The position numbers and the translations under genes are program-made. DNA of 64,000 nt from Planococcus shenhongbingii. GTDB taxonomy: Bacteria; Bacillota; Bacilli; Bacillales_A; Planococcaceae. The notes under the pieces were generated by a model. It saw nothing but the letters and a program-made list of their open reading frames with translations. It was not told the DNA's origin and ran no database searches. Location of the stretch: positions 3,720,001-3,784,000 of the forward strand of contig NZ_CP129235.1 of NCBI RefSeq assembly GCF_030413635.1, read 5' to 3'. Position 1 is the first letter of the stretch, and each line of letters opens with the position of its first letter. Below, in pieces: positions 27,495 to 36,752 of the stretch.

Positions 27495-27938
27495 ATGCAA
27501 AAAATATTCGGTGAAAAAATAGAAGGCATTGATTATCAGCTTAGAAAAGGGGTTTATGCCGTTATTTTCAGTCCGCAAAAAAACCAAGTGGCGACTGTGC
27601 AATTAACGCGCGGCTCGTATTTCCTTCCTGGCGGCGGCCTTGAAGACAATGAATCGCCCGAAGAATGCCTCAAGCGCGAAATGCTGGAAGAGACGGGATA
27701 TGAATTAGTGGTCGGCCCTTATATCGGCAATGCCCAGCAACTTTATTATTCCAGCAGAACCAACATCGCCATGCTTAGTGACGGCTATTTTTACCTTTCT
27801 GAAATAGGCAAAAAAGTGCAGGAACCCATTGAAGAAGACCATTTGCTTAAATGGATTCCTGTCAGTGAAGCGGATCAACTGCTTTTCCATGAGCATCATA
27901 TTTGGGCAGTCAAGGAAAGCTTGAAAAAGCAGCTGTAA
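27495..27938 (+). CDS. NUDIX hydrolase
   Basis: A 147-residue NUDIX enzyme, which hydrolyses nucleoside-diphosphate-linked compounds. The Nudix box is complete: GGGLEDNESPEECLKRE, then MLEETGYEL, with the metal-binding REXXEE glutamates. The substrate is not evident. GGAGAATCATC precedes the ATG. It is a single-gene unit. Confidence 0.87.
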   Translation: MQKIFGEKIEGIDYQLRKGVYAVIFSPQKNQVATVQLTRGSYFLPGGGLEDNESPEECLKREMLEETGYELVVGPYIGNAQQLYYSSRTNIAMLSDGYFYLSEIGKKVQEPIEEDHLLKWIPVSEADQLLFHEHHIWAVKESLKKQL

Positions 27939-27942
27939 TCAG

Positions 27943-27978
27943 AAAAAGCAGGAAGCATAAAAGGCTTCCTGCTTTTTT
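27943..27978. terminator. Bidirectional terminator
   Basis: AAAAAGCAGGAAGC pairs with GCTTCCTGCTTTTT between the NUDIX gene and the convergent selA gene. Confidence 0.85.
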
Positions 27979-27993
27979 ATAGAATCCAGATTG

Positions 27994-29406
27994 TCATTCT
28001 CCCTGTTCAATCTCCATCAAGCCTTTTACCACTTCGGGCATTTCGCCCTCTTCAATCGTCCGGAAGTCGATGCAGACCCGTTCGCCTTGAATTCTGGCGA
28101 TGATTGCCGGCCGGCAGCTCCTCATCTTTTCTGCAAGTTCCTGCGCAGACAACTTGACATGGGTCACGCTGGCCATGAATGTCGGCAATTCTACCCCCGG
28201 CATCGTACCGCCGCCGATTTGCGATGTGCTTTCTTTTAAATCAAGTTTGTACATTTCAGTCTGCGACTCTATTTCAGAAATGAACTTTTCCGCTTGCTGT
28301 CGGATATCTTCAACCGGCCGGATTACGTCACGGACAGTCGGCAATTCCATTGCTGCTCCTTCACCGATCACATAGGCCTTCAATGTTTCTTCTAAAGCAG
28401 CAAAAGTCAATTTATCGACTCTCAGCACCCGCGCCAATTGATGGTTTTTCAAGCGGTCAATCACTTCCTTTTTCCCGGCGATGATGCCTGCCTGAGGTCC
28501 GCCAAGCAGTTTATCGCCGCTGAATGAAACTACATCTGCGCCTGAAGCAATCACTTCCCGGACAAGCGGTTCATTACCAATGCCATATTTTTTAAAATCA
28601 TATAATGCACCGCTTCCAAGATCTTCGTAAAACACTACTCCATCGTGATCGTTCTTCAGTTTAACAAGCTTTTCGGTTTCCACCGTCTCAGTGAAGCCCA
28701 CCATCAGAAAATTGCTGGTATGGACTTTCATAATCATCGCTGTTTCTTCATTCAATGCCTTTTCATAATCAAATAAATGCGTTTTATTGGTTGTCCCTAC
28801 TTCTACAAGTTTAGCTCCGCTTTCTTCCATAATGGAAGAAATCCGGAAAGAACCTCCGATTTCAACAAGTTGCCCGCGGGAGACAATGACTTCTTTGTGT
28901 TTAGCTAATGCACTTAATACCAAGAACACTGCCGCAGCGTTATTGTTGACAACCATAGCAGCTTCAGCGCCCGTAGCTTCTTTCAGAAGATCTTCGATGA
29001 TTTCATGCCGGGATCCGCGCTTGCCTTCTGAAATCCGGTATTCCAGATTTGAGTAATTGCGTGCAGCTTTTGTGATATGGGCAACCGCCCGTTCACTCAA
29101 TCTTGAACGCCCTAGATTAGTATGCAGAATGGTACCGGTTCCGTTGATGACACGCATTAAGCGATCTTCATTCCACTGACTTGCCTTATGGGCGGCATTC
29201 CCAAAAATCATATTGGTGAAATTTTGATGAGACGGCGAAAAAGGCAACTGGCCACTCAGCACTTCTTCGCGCAAATCACGAAGTTCCTGCTGAATAAACT
29301 TCGTTGCCTGTTCAGCGGTCAAGTGAAACTCTTCGCGGAACTCTTCAAAGCGTTTATCTTTCTGCAATTCATGTACCGGCGGCAGCTGGCGCAAATATTG
29401 TTTCAT
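27994..29406 (-). CDS. selA: L-seryl-tRNA(Sec) selenium transferase
   Basis: A 470-residue PLP enzyme that converts Ser-tRNA(Sec) to Sec-tRNA(Sec) using selenophosphate. The PLP-binding lysine lies in SFSGDKLLGGPQAG, and the family sequences INGTGTILHTNLGRS and VVNNNAAAVFLVL are clear. Length is normal for bacterial SelA. ATG 29406 follows AGGGGAATTGAG. It is the last gene of the selB, SelW-like, selA operon, 61 nt after the selenoprotein gene. Its presence with selB, selD and tRNA-Sec shows a complete Sec pathway. Confidence 0.96.
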   Translation of the reverse strand: MKQYLRQLPPVHELQKDKRFEEFREEFHLTAEQATKFIQQELRDLREEVLSGQLPFSPSHQNFTNMIFGNAAHKASQWNEDRLMRVINGTGTILHTNLGRSRLSERAVAHITKAARNYSNLEYRISEGKRGSRHEIIEDLLKEATGAEAAMVVNNNAAAVFLVLSALAKHKEVIVSRGQLVEIGGSFRISSIMEESGAKLVEVGTTNKTHLFDYEKALNEETAMIMKVHTSNFLMVGFTETVETEKLVKLKNDHDGVVFYEDLGSGALYDFKKYGIGNEPLVREVIASGADVVSFSGDKLLGGPQAGIIAGKKEVIDRLKNHQLARVLRVDKLTFAALEETLKAYVIGEGAAMELPTVRDVIRPVEDIRQQAEKFISEIESQTEMYKLDLKESTSQIGGGTMPGVELPTFMASVTHVKLSAQELAEKMRSCRPAIIARIQGERVCIDFRTIEEGEMPEVVKGLMEIEQGE

Positions 29407-29467
29407 CTCAATTCCCCTATCTGCTTGCGGAACTCCGCGGTTTCCGCAGGCAAGCTTTCCGCAATCT

Positions 29468-29701
29468 CTATTTTTCTATGAGCCGGATGATCTCGTTGAT
29501 GTCCGGGTGTTTTCTGGTGGCAAGCTTAGAATGGACTTTCTTTCCGTCTACCGTTACTTCGAAAGCTCCTCCTGAGCTTGGAATCAGTTCGAGCGAAGCA
29601 ATGTCCGATTTAAAATGATTAAACAACTGTTCCGCAAAACTTGCGGCTCTTGGGGCATAGTTTCACTGCATGCAAAATTCGATTGAAATTTTGTAGCCCA
29701 T
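29468..29701 (-). CDS. SelW/Rdx-family selenoprotein (UGA decoded as Sec)
   Basis: A 77-residue thioredoxin-like Rdx protein. Residues 7-19 read IEFCMQ-U-NYAPRA, where U is the TGA at 29663-29665. This is the CxxU redox motif of SelW-like proteins, whose bacterial members often read CxxUN. A conventional frame caller would drop the 5' part. The start is supported by GAGGAGG. It lies between selB and selA in the same orientation, 25 nt after selB, so it is cotranscribed with the Sec machinery. Family members are proposed to act in redox control; the exact role is unknown. Confidence 0.92.
29632..29646 (-). promoter_or_regulatory. SECIS hairpin of the SelW-like gene
   Basis: On the minus strand CCGCAA pairs perfectly with TTGCGG around a GTT loop. 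There are 22 nt between the UGA and the loop, and G is the first loop base, as expected of a bacterial SECIS read by SelB. Confidence 0.8.
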
Positions 29702-29726
29702 GATCCTTCCTCCTCTCAGCTCTTTA

Positions 29727-31637
29727 TTATTTTAATTTTACTTCAGCCGTCCAATGGCGCTGTTCTTCCAGGCGGATGGTAAGATTCAGCCCATCCAGCA
29801 ATTCCAGAAACGGAATCAAGTATTTTCTCGAGACATCGAGCGCCTCTTTTGCTTCTTTTAATCCGAATGCTTCATCCGTCCCGCTTTGCAGTTTGGCTAA
29901 CGCCTGTTCAAATGCATTATGGTGAATCAGCGTATCTTCGAGCAGCCGGTAAGCCTGCCTGGTGTTCAGCAGATAAAGCGTCAATTCGGGGATGTCATTT
30001 TTCGGCACTGGAGTCCCTTCAAAGTATTCATTCCATTTCTTCACTTGCAGGCCATCCTTTTCCAATGAAGCAATAATGCCTTCCATCCGGGTCTTCCACT
30101 TCTTCGGCAAATGTGGTTCAAAAGAATCCAGTGCGATAAATTGCTCGATTTTTTTGAACTTCTCTTGCCCGGTCAAAGCATTTAAGCTGTATTCAATGAA
30201 CAATTTCGGATAAGCACCGCTGAGCGACTGCATGAGTTCTGCTTTGCTCATGCCTGTCCTCATCGGAAATTCTTCATGATAGCTGGCGAGCCGTTCCGAC
30301 ATTTCGTCTGTTATTTTTGCATATGTTTTTGCCAGGCTGTATTTTCCAGGAGATACTTCCAGCAAGCGCCCTTGTTCCAGCCCTTTCAAGAGGGTTTCCT
30401 GCAGCACATGACCATCAAGCGAGGTCTGCTGGATCAGTTGTTGAACATCCAGCACGATGTGCTTGTCCAAAACATCTTCTATTAAATCCTGCGGCGTCCC
30501 TTCTTTTATAGCACGCAGCATCGCCATCGTTTCTTCACCGAACCGGTATTTGGCGCCTTTCGGCTGGATGACCCAGCCGCCGCCCAGCGTTTTCACCGGA
30601 GTCGGCCGCCTCAAAATAAAGCGGTCGCCGCGCCGCACCACAATTTCCTCTTCCAGCCGAATCTGGCACAGCACTTCGTCTTTTGTCGCTGCAAGTTCGT
30701 TGCGGTCAAAAAAGACGATTTTGCCCATTACTTCAGAAGTTCCTACATGGACTTTCACAGGCGCCCGCTGCTTGAGCGGCGAAAAATCCTTGTCAATCAG
30801 CTGAAGCGCCACATCAATTGTATCGGTCACCATAAAATGGTCTGACGCCACGAGCACATCACCCCTGGTTACGTCTGCTTTGTCAATGCCACCCAGGTTA
30901 ATCGCTGTCCGCTGCCCCGCTCTTGCCTGAAGCTGTTCCTGATGGTGAACTTGAATTTGCCGAGCCTTTACTTTATGTCCTTTTGGAAGCAGTGTCAGCT
31001 GGCTGCCCTGCTGGACAATCCCCTCGTATATCGTTCCCCGTATGACCGTACCTTGCCCCTGCACCGTAAAAACCTGATCAATCGGCAGCCGGAACGAACC
31101 GTAGGCATCACGGAACTTCACTTTTTTCAATTCGCTGAAAATCGTTTCTTTTAATTCACCGATGCCTTTGCCGGATAAGCTATCCACCAAGACACACGGA
31201 GCGCCGTCAAAAATTGTGCCTTCGAGGCGTTCCTGGATGTCATCTGCTACCAGTTCGAGCATTTCTTCATCAACCCGGTCAATCTTAGAGATGGCGACGA
31301 TGCAATGCTCGATGCCGAGAAACTGAAGAATCTCCAGATGTTCTTCGGTCTGCGGCATCACCCCTTCGTCCGCGGCCACCACCAGAACCACCAAATCGAT
31401 TCCCGCCACTCCGGCAATCATTTGGCGGATAAAGCGCTCGTGTCCTGGAACATCTACAATTGATACATGGGTACCATCTTCCGTCTGAAGCGGCGCATAC
31501 CCCAATTCAATTGAAATGCCGCGTTCTTTTTCTTCCTTTAAACGGTCCGTATCGACATTCGTCAGCTTTTTTGTCAATGTCGTCTTGCCATGGTCAATAT
31601 GCCCGGCCATTCCAATCGTAAAATAAGTATTGTCCAT
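29727..31637 (-). CDS. selB: Selenocysteine-specific elongation factor SelB
   Basis: A 636-residue EF-Tu-like GTPase that carries Sec-tRNA(Sec) to the ribosome at UGA codons with a SECIS hairpin. The G1 motif is [10 protein letters not shown], followed by DVPGHERF. Domains 2 and 3 follow, then C-terminal winged-helix repeats that bind the hairpin (from about residue 370). ATG 31637 is preceded by GAGCGG; a GTG 9 nt upstream is possible. It heads the operon with the SelW-like gene and selA, and faces away from tRNA-Sec. Confidence 0.95.
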   Translation of the reverse strand: MDNTYFTIGMAGHIDHGKTTLTKKLTNVDTDRLKEEKERGISIELGYAPLQTEDGTHVSIVDVPGHERFIRQMIAGVAGIDLVVLVVAADEGVMPQTEEHLEILQFLGIEHCIVAISKIDRVDEEMLELVADDIQERLEGTIFDGAPCVLVDSLSGKGIGELKETIFSELKKVKFRDAYGSFRLPIDQVFTVQGQGTVIRGTIYEGIVQQGSQLTLLPKGHKVKARQIQVHHQEQLQARAGQRTAINLGGIDKADVTRGDVLVASDHFMVTDTIDVALQLIDKDFSPLKQRAPVKVHVGTSEVMGKIVFFDRNELAATKDEVLCQIRLEEEIVVRRGDRFILRRPTPVKTLGGGWVIQPKGAKYRFGEETMAMLRAIKEGTPQDLIEDVLDKHIVLDVQQLIQQTSLDGHVLQETLLKGLEQGRLLEVSPGKYSLAKTYAKITDEMSERLASYHEEFPMRTGMSKAELMQSLSGAYPKLFIEYSLNALTGQEKFKKIEQFIALDSFEPHLPKKWKTRMEGIIASLEKDGLQVKKWNEYFEGTPVPKNDIPELTLYLLNTRQAYRLLEDTLIHHNAFEQALAKLQSGTDEAFGLKEAKEALDVSRKYLIPFLELLDGLNLTIRLEEQRHWTAEVKLK

Positions 31638-31825
31638 TCCGCTCACACGCTTTCTAAGATCGTTAGTACCTCTACTTTAATCTTCACGAAGTAGGGTTTC
31701 AAGCGAATGGCATTAATTCCCCTAAATACTGCCATTCTTTTTAATTGCTTCTGTTCCAAATTATAAAGCACCTTTCTTGCACTTCCCCTTTTTTCACTAT
31801 AGACTTATACAGAACCAGCTATAAT

Positions 31826-31922
31826 GGGGTTGGATGGGTGACTGGTGTCTTCCTGGGTCTTCAAAACCCTGAGGGGCCTGCGTGCCAGGCTCGGTGGGTT
31901 CGATTCCCACACAATCCCGCCA
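31826..31922 (+). tRNA. selC: Selenocysteine tRNA (UCA anticodon)
   Basis: A 97-nt tRNA with the anticodon loop CTTCAAA (anticodon TCA). It has a long variable arm (GGCCTG/CAGGCT), a T arm GTGGG-TTCGATT-CCCAC and an encoded 3' GCCA. The acceptor pairs GGGGTTGG with ACAATCCC over eight positions with one mismatch and one G-U pair, giving the 8+5 shape of bacterial tRNA-Sec. It lies divergently from selB. Its promoter is not clear. Confidence 0.93.
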
Positions 31923-31937
31923 TACATACAATTCGCA

Positions 31938-31966
31938 AAGGGTGCCTGATAGGCAGCCTTTTTTTT
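31938..31966 (+). terminator. Terminator of tRNA-Sec
   Basis: AAGGGTGCCT pairs with AGGCAGCCTT (one mismatch) around GAT, followed by eight Ts, 16 nt after the tRNA. Confidence 0.8.
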
Positions 31967-32105
31967 CTTGAAAAATAATCCCGCGGTTTCAGGCACGATA
32001 AGTGACAAATTCCACTAGGTTCATGATAATTAAAAAGAGATTCGTTTTTCTCCAGCGTGTTGCCAAAACCCTCTGCCTACCAGAGTTGCCAAAGGATTGA
32101 AACCC

Positions 32106-33095
32106 ATGAAGATTATATTGGCAGCGCCTAACTTTCCGCAGCCGCGCGGCAATACCGTGACGGTCCGGAGGATTGCCGCTCATTTAGAGAAGTTGGGCGT
32201 TCAGACAGAGATTGTCTCAACAACCGAAGAAGTCAAGCCTCTGCCGTTTGGTGATTTGGTCCATGGTTTCCACACCTTTTACTTTTATCAGTTTATGCAG
32301 AAACTGGCGGAGCGCCCGGATCCTTATATTGTCACCATGACCGGCACAGATTTAAACGTCGATTTATTCCATCCGCAAAAGCGTGGAGGCGTTCTTTCTG
32401 TTTTAAGAGAGGCAAAAGCAATTCACGTCTTTGACGAAGCTGCAAAAACCATCCTGCTGAAGGAAGCTCCAGAGTTTGAATATAAGGTTTTTCCGATTGC
32501 ACAAGGAGCGACTGGATTTCCCCCGTCTGGTCTGCCGCTGGAAAAAGAAGCCGGTACTTTTTTATATGTGCTGCCTGCCGGAATCAGAAAAGTGAAGAAT
32601 ATCCCTTCCGCTATTTCAGCACTCGGCAAGCTGCATAAAAAGTATCCTCATCTCCGGCTCTGGCTTGTTGGACCTGTCATTGAAGAAGCGGAAGCGGAAA
32701 TTGTGCTGGATTTGGTTGAGCGGCATTCCGGCTGGGTCTGCTGTATCGGCGAACTGCCCCACTCCGAAATGGGGGCAGTTTACCAACAAGCGGACGCCGT
32801 GCTCAATACGTCCCTGTCGGAAGGCCAGCCCGCTGCCATTTTGGAAGCGATGAGCTATGGTTTGCCCGTCCTGGTGTCAAATGTGCAAGGAAATAGCGGC
32901 ATGGTTGAAAATGGCAGCACGGGGTATCTGTACAATGACGAACAGGAATTTCTTGACTATGCGGAACAGCTGATAAATGATGATGAAGCAAGGCAGCGGC
33001 TCGGACAGCGAGCGAAACAGTATGCCGCTGAACAGCATTCCAGCATCCGTGAAGCGGAAGCTTTGCTGAAGATCTACAAGAGCCTATTGCAGTAA
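32106..33095 (+). CDS. GT4 glycosyltransferase, SenB-like selenosugar synthase candidate
   Basis: A 329-residue GT-B glycosyltransferase. The N-terminal domain has PNFPQPRGNTVTVRRIA and VTMTGTDLNVDLF. The C-terminal domain has the GT4 sugar-nucleotide motif EGQPAAILEAMSYGLPVL, with the paired glutamates. The GNT…R start and TGTDL segment resemble SenB, which joins selenophosphate to UDP-GlcNAc in selenoneine synthesis. It sits 57 nt upstream of selD on the same strand, as SenB genes sit near selD/senC. No senA (selenoneine synthase) is seen here. It could instead be an ordinary GT4 enzyme. ATG 32106 follows AAAGGA. Confidence 0.6.
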   Translation: MKIILAAPNFPQPRGNTVTVRRIAAHLEKLGVQTEIVSTTEEVKPLPFGDLVHGFHTFYFYQFMQKLAERPDPYIVTMTGTDLNVDLFHPQKRGGVLSVLREAKAIHVFDEAAKTILLKEAPEFEYKVFPIAQGATGFPPSGLPLEKEAGTFLYVLPAGIRKVKNIPSAISALGKLHKKYPHLRLWLVGPVIEEAEAEIVLDLVERHSGWVCCIGELPHSEMGAVYQQADAVLNTSLSEGQPAAILEAMSYGLPVLVSNVQGNSGMVENGSTGYLYNDEQEFLDYAEQLINDDEARQRLGQRAKQYAAEQHSSIREAEALLKIYKSLLQ

Positions 33096-33152
33096 GCTCA
33101 GCTTTTTCTGTGCTGCCGCAAAGATTTATTTGATTAATAGGAGGGATTCCAA

Positions 33153-34202
33153 ATGACTGAAAAAGATATGGTTAGGTTAACGTCTTTATCATCTAAAGGT
33201 GGTTGAGGCTGCAAAATTGGTCCTGAGGACCTGGCGCAGGTTCTGCGTCATTTACCGAGAAATGTAGAAGACCCAAACCTCCTTGTCGGGCTGGATACAG
33301 CCGATGATGCAGGAGTTTATAAAATCAGCGATGAAGTCGCGCTTGTCCAGACTTTGGATTTCTTCACGCCTATTGTGGATGATCCTTATATGTTCGGGCA
33401 AATCGGTGCTGCCAATTCACTCAGCGATGTCTATGCGATGGGCGGCAAGCCGCTAACCGTTATGAACATTGTCGCTTTCCCGATCAACACTCTGGACAAA
33501 AGCATCCTGGCTGAAATTTTGGCCGGTGCTTCCGATAAAGTGAAAGAGTCCGGCGCCACCCTGGTCGGAGGGCATTCCATTGATGACCAGGAGCCGAAGT
33601 TCGGATTGTCTGTCACAGGAACCATCCATCCCGGCCGTATCCGCTCGAATGCCGGTGCAAAACCGGGTGACCGCCTTATCTTAACGAAACCGATCGGCGT
33701 CGGCATTTTAACGACTGCCATCAAACAAGGCATTCTGGAAACTGAGGATTTGAACGAAGTCATGGCCGTCATGGCGGCCTTGAACAAAGATGCAGCTGAA
33801 GTCATGGAAAATTATTCGGTCAATGCTTGTACCGATATCACAGGGTTCGGCTTGCTTGGCCACACGATGGAAATCGCTAAAGGCGGCAACGTTGGCATCA
33901 TCATCTCCAATAAAGACGTTCCTGTTCTGTCAAAAGCGAAAGAGCTCGCTGAAAAGCATGTCATCCCCGGCGGCACGTATAAAAACCACAGCTGGCTGGC
34001 TGCAGATATCGATTATGACAGCAGCATCAGCAAGCTGGATCAATTGATTCTTTGTGATGCCGTGACATCCGGCGGGTTATTGATCTCCGTTCCGGAAGAT
34101 GAAGCGGAAGAATTGCTTCGCGATTTGCAAGCAAGAAATGTACAGTCTTCAATTATCGGAAAAGTGACCAGCGAAAACGCTGGAAGAATCCACGTCATCT
34201 AA
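33153..34202 (+). CDS. selD: Selenophosphate synthetase SelD, itself a selenoprotein
   Basis: A 349-residue enzyme making selenophosphate from selenide and ATP for SelA and other users. The catalytic position reads SSKGGUGCKIG, where U18 is TGA at 33204-33206, in the place of the usual Cys of Cys-type SelD. AIRS-like ATP-binding segments follow (NSLSDVYAMGGKP, GGHSIDDQEPKFGLSVTG). ATG 33153 has GGAGGGATTCC before it. It is placed 57 nt after the SenB-like gene, which suggests cotranscription, and is closed by a strong terminator. Confidence 0.95.
33219..33231 (+). promoter_or_regulatory. SECIS hairpin of selD
   Basis: GGTCC pairs perfectly with GGACC around a TGA loop. The loop starts 17 nt after the Sec codon and has G as its second base. 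Confidence 0.75.
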
Positions 34203-34235
34203 AACAAGGACTCTGCTTGAGTCCTTGTTTTACAT
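34201..34235 (+). terminator. Terminator of selD
   Basis: AAAACAAGGACTC pairs with its full complement around TGCTT, giving a 13-bp stem ending in a T run. It separates selD from the transporter operon that follows. Confidence 0.85.
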
Positions 34236-34272
34236 AATGGAAAAAATAAAAACTTAAAGCGAGGTGCCACCA

Positions 34273-35178
34273 TTGAAAAACTTGAAAATAGCAGCGATCC
34301 TCTTGGTCCTGACACTATTATTGGCTGCATGCGGAAGCAATTCAGAAGAAGAAAATCCGACTTCCGGCGGTGAAGCAGAACAAGATACCTTTACCATCGG
34401 GGTTATTCCTGCCCAAACAGAAGGCGCTATGCAAGGGGCTATGGACAAATTGCAAACCATTCTGAGCGATGAACTTGGACGCGAAGTGGAAATTGAAGTC
34501 TACCCTGATTATAACGGCGTCGTTGAAGCGATGAATTATGACCAAATCGATATGTCTTATTTGGGGCCTTTGACTTTTGTCATTGCACAGGAAAACAGCG
34601 GTGCAAAAGCGATTATCACCCAACTGGTTGACGGTGAACCGTTCTATCACTCGTATATCATCACCCACAAAGACAACCCGTGGACTTCCATAGAAGACAT
34701 GCTGAAAGATTCCAAAGAAGTCGATTTTGCGTTCGGCGACCCCAATTCAACTTCCGGTTCTTTGATCCCTTCTATTGAATTGCAGGACCGCGGTGTCTAT
34801 AAGTCGGAAGATGACCATCAATTCAATTCTGTGCGCTATACCGGATCGCATGATGCAACCGCTTTGGCTGTCCAGAACAAACAAGTCCATGCAGGTGCAA
34901 TCGACAGCGCCATCTACAACCAATTGGTTGAAGCAGGAAAAATCGATGATTCCCAGTTGAAAATCATTTGGGAATCGGAAGAACTTTTCCAGTATCCTTG
35001 GGCTGTTCTCGAAAGCACCGATCAAGACACGATCGAAAAACTGCAGCAGGCTTTCCTGGCGATCGATGATCCGGAAATCCTTGACGCTTTTGGGGCAAGC
35101 GGCTTTACAGAAGCAAAAAACGAAGATTATGAAAGCATCAGACAAGCAGCAATCAAACAGGGAATCATTAAAGAATAG
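34273..35178 (+). CDS. PhnD-like solute-binding lipoprotein (selenium-region transporter)
   Basis: A 301-residue PhnD/PtxB-type binding protein. A lipoprotein signal ends LLLAAC, with Cys20 lipidated. Family segments include IGVIPAQTEGAMQGAMDKLQ, DYNGVVEAM, DMSYLGPLTFV and FGDPNSTSG, the usual oxyanion-site loop. The start is TTG 34273 after GAGGTG. Members bind phosphonates, phosphite or related oxyanions. The genome has a separate PhnD in the C-P lyase operon, so this one probably has another ligand. Its position after selD raises selenium oxyanions as a possibility (inference only). Confidence 0.8.
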   Translation: MKNLKIAAILLVLTLLLAACGSNSEEENPTSGGEAEQDTFTIGVIPAQTEGAMQGAMDKLQTILSDELGREVEIEVYPDYNGVVEAMNYDQIDMSYLGPLTFVIAQENSGAKAIITQLVDGEPFYHSYIITHKDNPWTSIEDMLKDSKEVDFAFGDPNSTSGSLIPSIELQDRGVYKSEDDHQFNSVRYTGSHDATALAVQNKQVHAGAIDSAIYNQLVEAGKIDDSQLKIIWESEELFQYPWAVLESTDQDTIEKLQQAFLAIDDPEILDAFGASGFTEAKNEDYESIRQAAIKQGIIKE

Positions 35179-35190
35179 AGTTGATTTTGG

Positions 35191-35946
35191 GTGTGGTTTA
35201 AAAAAAGCAATTTACTGACATTGGCTATATTGATCATATTCGTCTTTCTCAGCATGAGGCTGACTGAATTCGATCTGTCGAAATTCAAGGATTTCCGCAA
35301 CATGATCGATTTTCTGTCGCAATGGTTCCCTATGGACTTTTCTTTGCTGCCGGACATGGTGCAGGATACGCTTGAAACTTTGGCAATGGCCTTTTTGGGC
35401 AGTTTCCTCAGTCTCGTGATCGCTTTGCCGATCAGCTTTATCGCGGCCCGGAACACATCCCCTTCGCCGTTTCTGTTCCAGTCTTCAAGAATCGTGCTGA
35501 GCTTTGTCCGTTCCATTCCGGAAATTGTCTTCGGTTTGATTTTGCTGACGACACTCGGGCTTGGTCCTTTTCCGGCAGTGATTGCCATCATGTTCCATAA
35601 TGTCGGGGTATTTGGCAAATTGATCTCTGAATTGATCGAAGCGGCCGACCCGGGACCGCAGGAAGCGATGAAAGCCGTTGGATCGAAAACCTGGATTGCC
35701 AACCTGTTCAGCATTCTGCCGCAGATTTGGCCGAACGTCCTGTCCCAATTTTTCTACCGCTTCGAAGTGGCCATCCGGACTTCGCTTGTTTTAGGATTTA
35801 TCGGTGGAGGCGGAATCGGGCAGCGCTTGTTCAATGACTTTAAAACGTTCCAGTACTCATCCGTTTCGCTTGATGTATTGATCATCATGATCATGGTGAT
35901 TATCATCGACTTTTTAGCCAGCTATGTCCGGAAACGGATTATATGA
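35191..35946 (+). CDS. PhnE-like ABC permease
   Basis: A 251-residue single permease with about six helices. The EAA-like loop is EAADPGPQEAMKAVGSKTW, and the family sequence RSIPEIVFGLILLTTLG lies ahead of it. The start is GTG 35191, with a poor ribosome site, 12 nt after the binding-protein stop, so translation is likely coupled. Only one PhnE copy exists here, against two in the phn operon at 42-44 kb. Confidence 0.83.
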   Translation: MWFKKSNLLTLAILIIFVFLSMRLTEFDLSKFKDFRNMIDFLSQWFPMDFSLLPDMVQDTLETLAMAFLGSFLSLVIALPISFIAARNTSPSPFLFQSSRIVLSFVRSIPEIVFGLILLTTLGLGPFPAVIAIMFHNVGVFGKLISELIEAADPGPQEAMKAVGSKTWIANLFSILPQIWPNVLSQFFYRFEVAIRTSLVLGFIGGGGIGQRLFNDFKTFQYSSVSLDVLIIMIMVIIIDFLASYVRKRII

Positions 35947-35960
35947 AGGAGGCAGGCTCC

Positions 35961-36731
35961 ATGATTGATATAAAAAATTTATCTGTCCTTTATGATGGAA
36001 ACACTGCAGAATCTCTTTCTGATGTAAATTTGTCACTCCAGAAAGACGATTTTATCTGCGTACTGGGAAAAAGCGGCGCCGGTAAATCCACATTTATCCG
36101 CTGCATCAATGGCTTGCAAAAACCCACATCCGGCGAAATTTATCTGGATGGCAAAACCATTACGAACGCCAGTGAGGATGGACTTCGTAAAATCAGGCGG
36201 GAAATGGGCATGATCTTTCAGCATTTCAATTTGATTCCCCGGCTCAGCGTTCTGCAGAACGTGCTGACCGGCACATTCGGTTACCGCTCTTCTTTTAAAA
36301 ACCTGATTGGCTGGTTTACAGCGGAAGAATTGGACTTTGCGAAAAGCGTCATTGCGGAAGTCGGGTTGTCCGAAATGGTGGATCGCCGGGTAGAGCAGCT
36401 GAGCGGCGGGCAGAAGCAGCGTGTCGGCATAGCGCGCGCCCTGGTTCAACAGCCGCGTGTGCTGCTCGGTGATGAACCGGTGGCAAGTCTTGATCCGGGC
36501 ACGTCGAACCATATTTTCACTTTGCTGAAAGAAATGCACGCGCGCCTCGGTTTGCTGACGGTCATCAATGTGCATGACATTGAACTTGCCAAGCGCTATG
36601 CTACTCGCATCATTGCTTTAAAAGACGGAAAAGTTATTTTTGATGGCCTTCCTGAGAATTTTATGGAAGCCGAATACCGGGAAACCTACGAATCAAAATC
36701 CCAGGATTATTTCTTCGGCGCTGAAATCTGA
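35961..36731 (+). CDS. PhnC-like ABC transporter ATPase
   Basis: A 256-residue ATPase with Walker A GKSGAGKST, signature QLSGGQKQR and Walker B VLLGDEPVASLDP. I start at ATG 35961, after AAGGAGGCAGGCTCC; an upstream ATG at 35943 lies within that ribosome site. It closes the ABC importer and is followed 21 nt later by the UGA-containing deacetylase gene. Confidence 0.87.
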   Translation: MIDIKNLSVLYDGNTAESLSDVNLSLQKDDFICVLGKSGAGKSTFIRCINGLQKPTSGEIYLDGKTITNASEDGLRKIRREMGMIFQHFNLIPRLSVLQNVLTGTFGYRSSFKNLIGWFTAEELDFAKSVIAEVGLSEMVDRRVEQLSGGQKQRVGIARALVQQPRVLLGDEPVASLDPGTSNHIFTLLKEMHARLGLLTVINVHDIELAKRYATRIIALKDGKVIFDGLPENFMEAEYRETYESKSQDYFFGAEI

Positions 36732-36752
36732 ATTCACAAGGAGAAGATCAGC

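Noticed and set aside
31820..31825. TATAAT directly before tRNA-Sec as its -10 box
   Set aside because: Transcription would begin about 6 nt inside the tRNA, since the acceptor pairing fixes the 5' end at 31826. It is probably coincidence.
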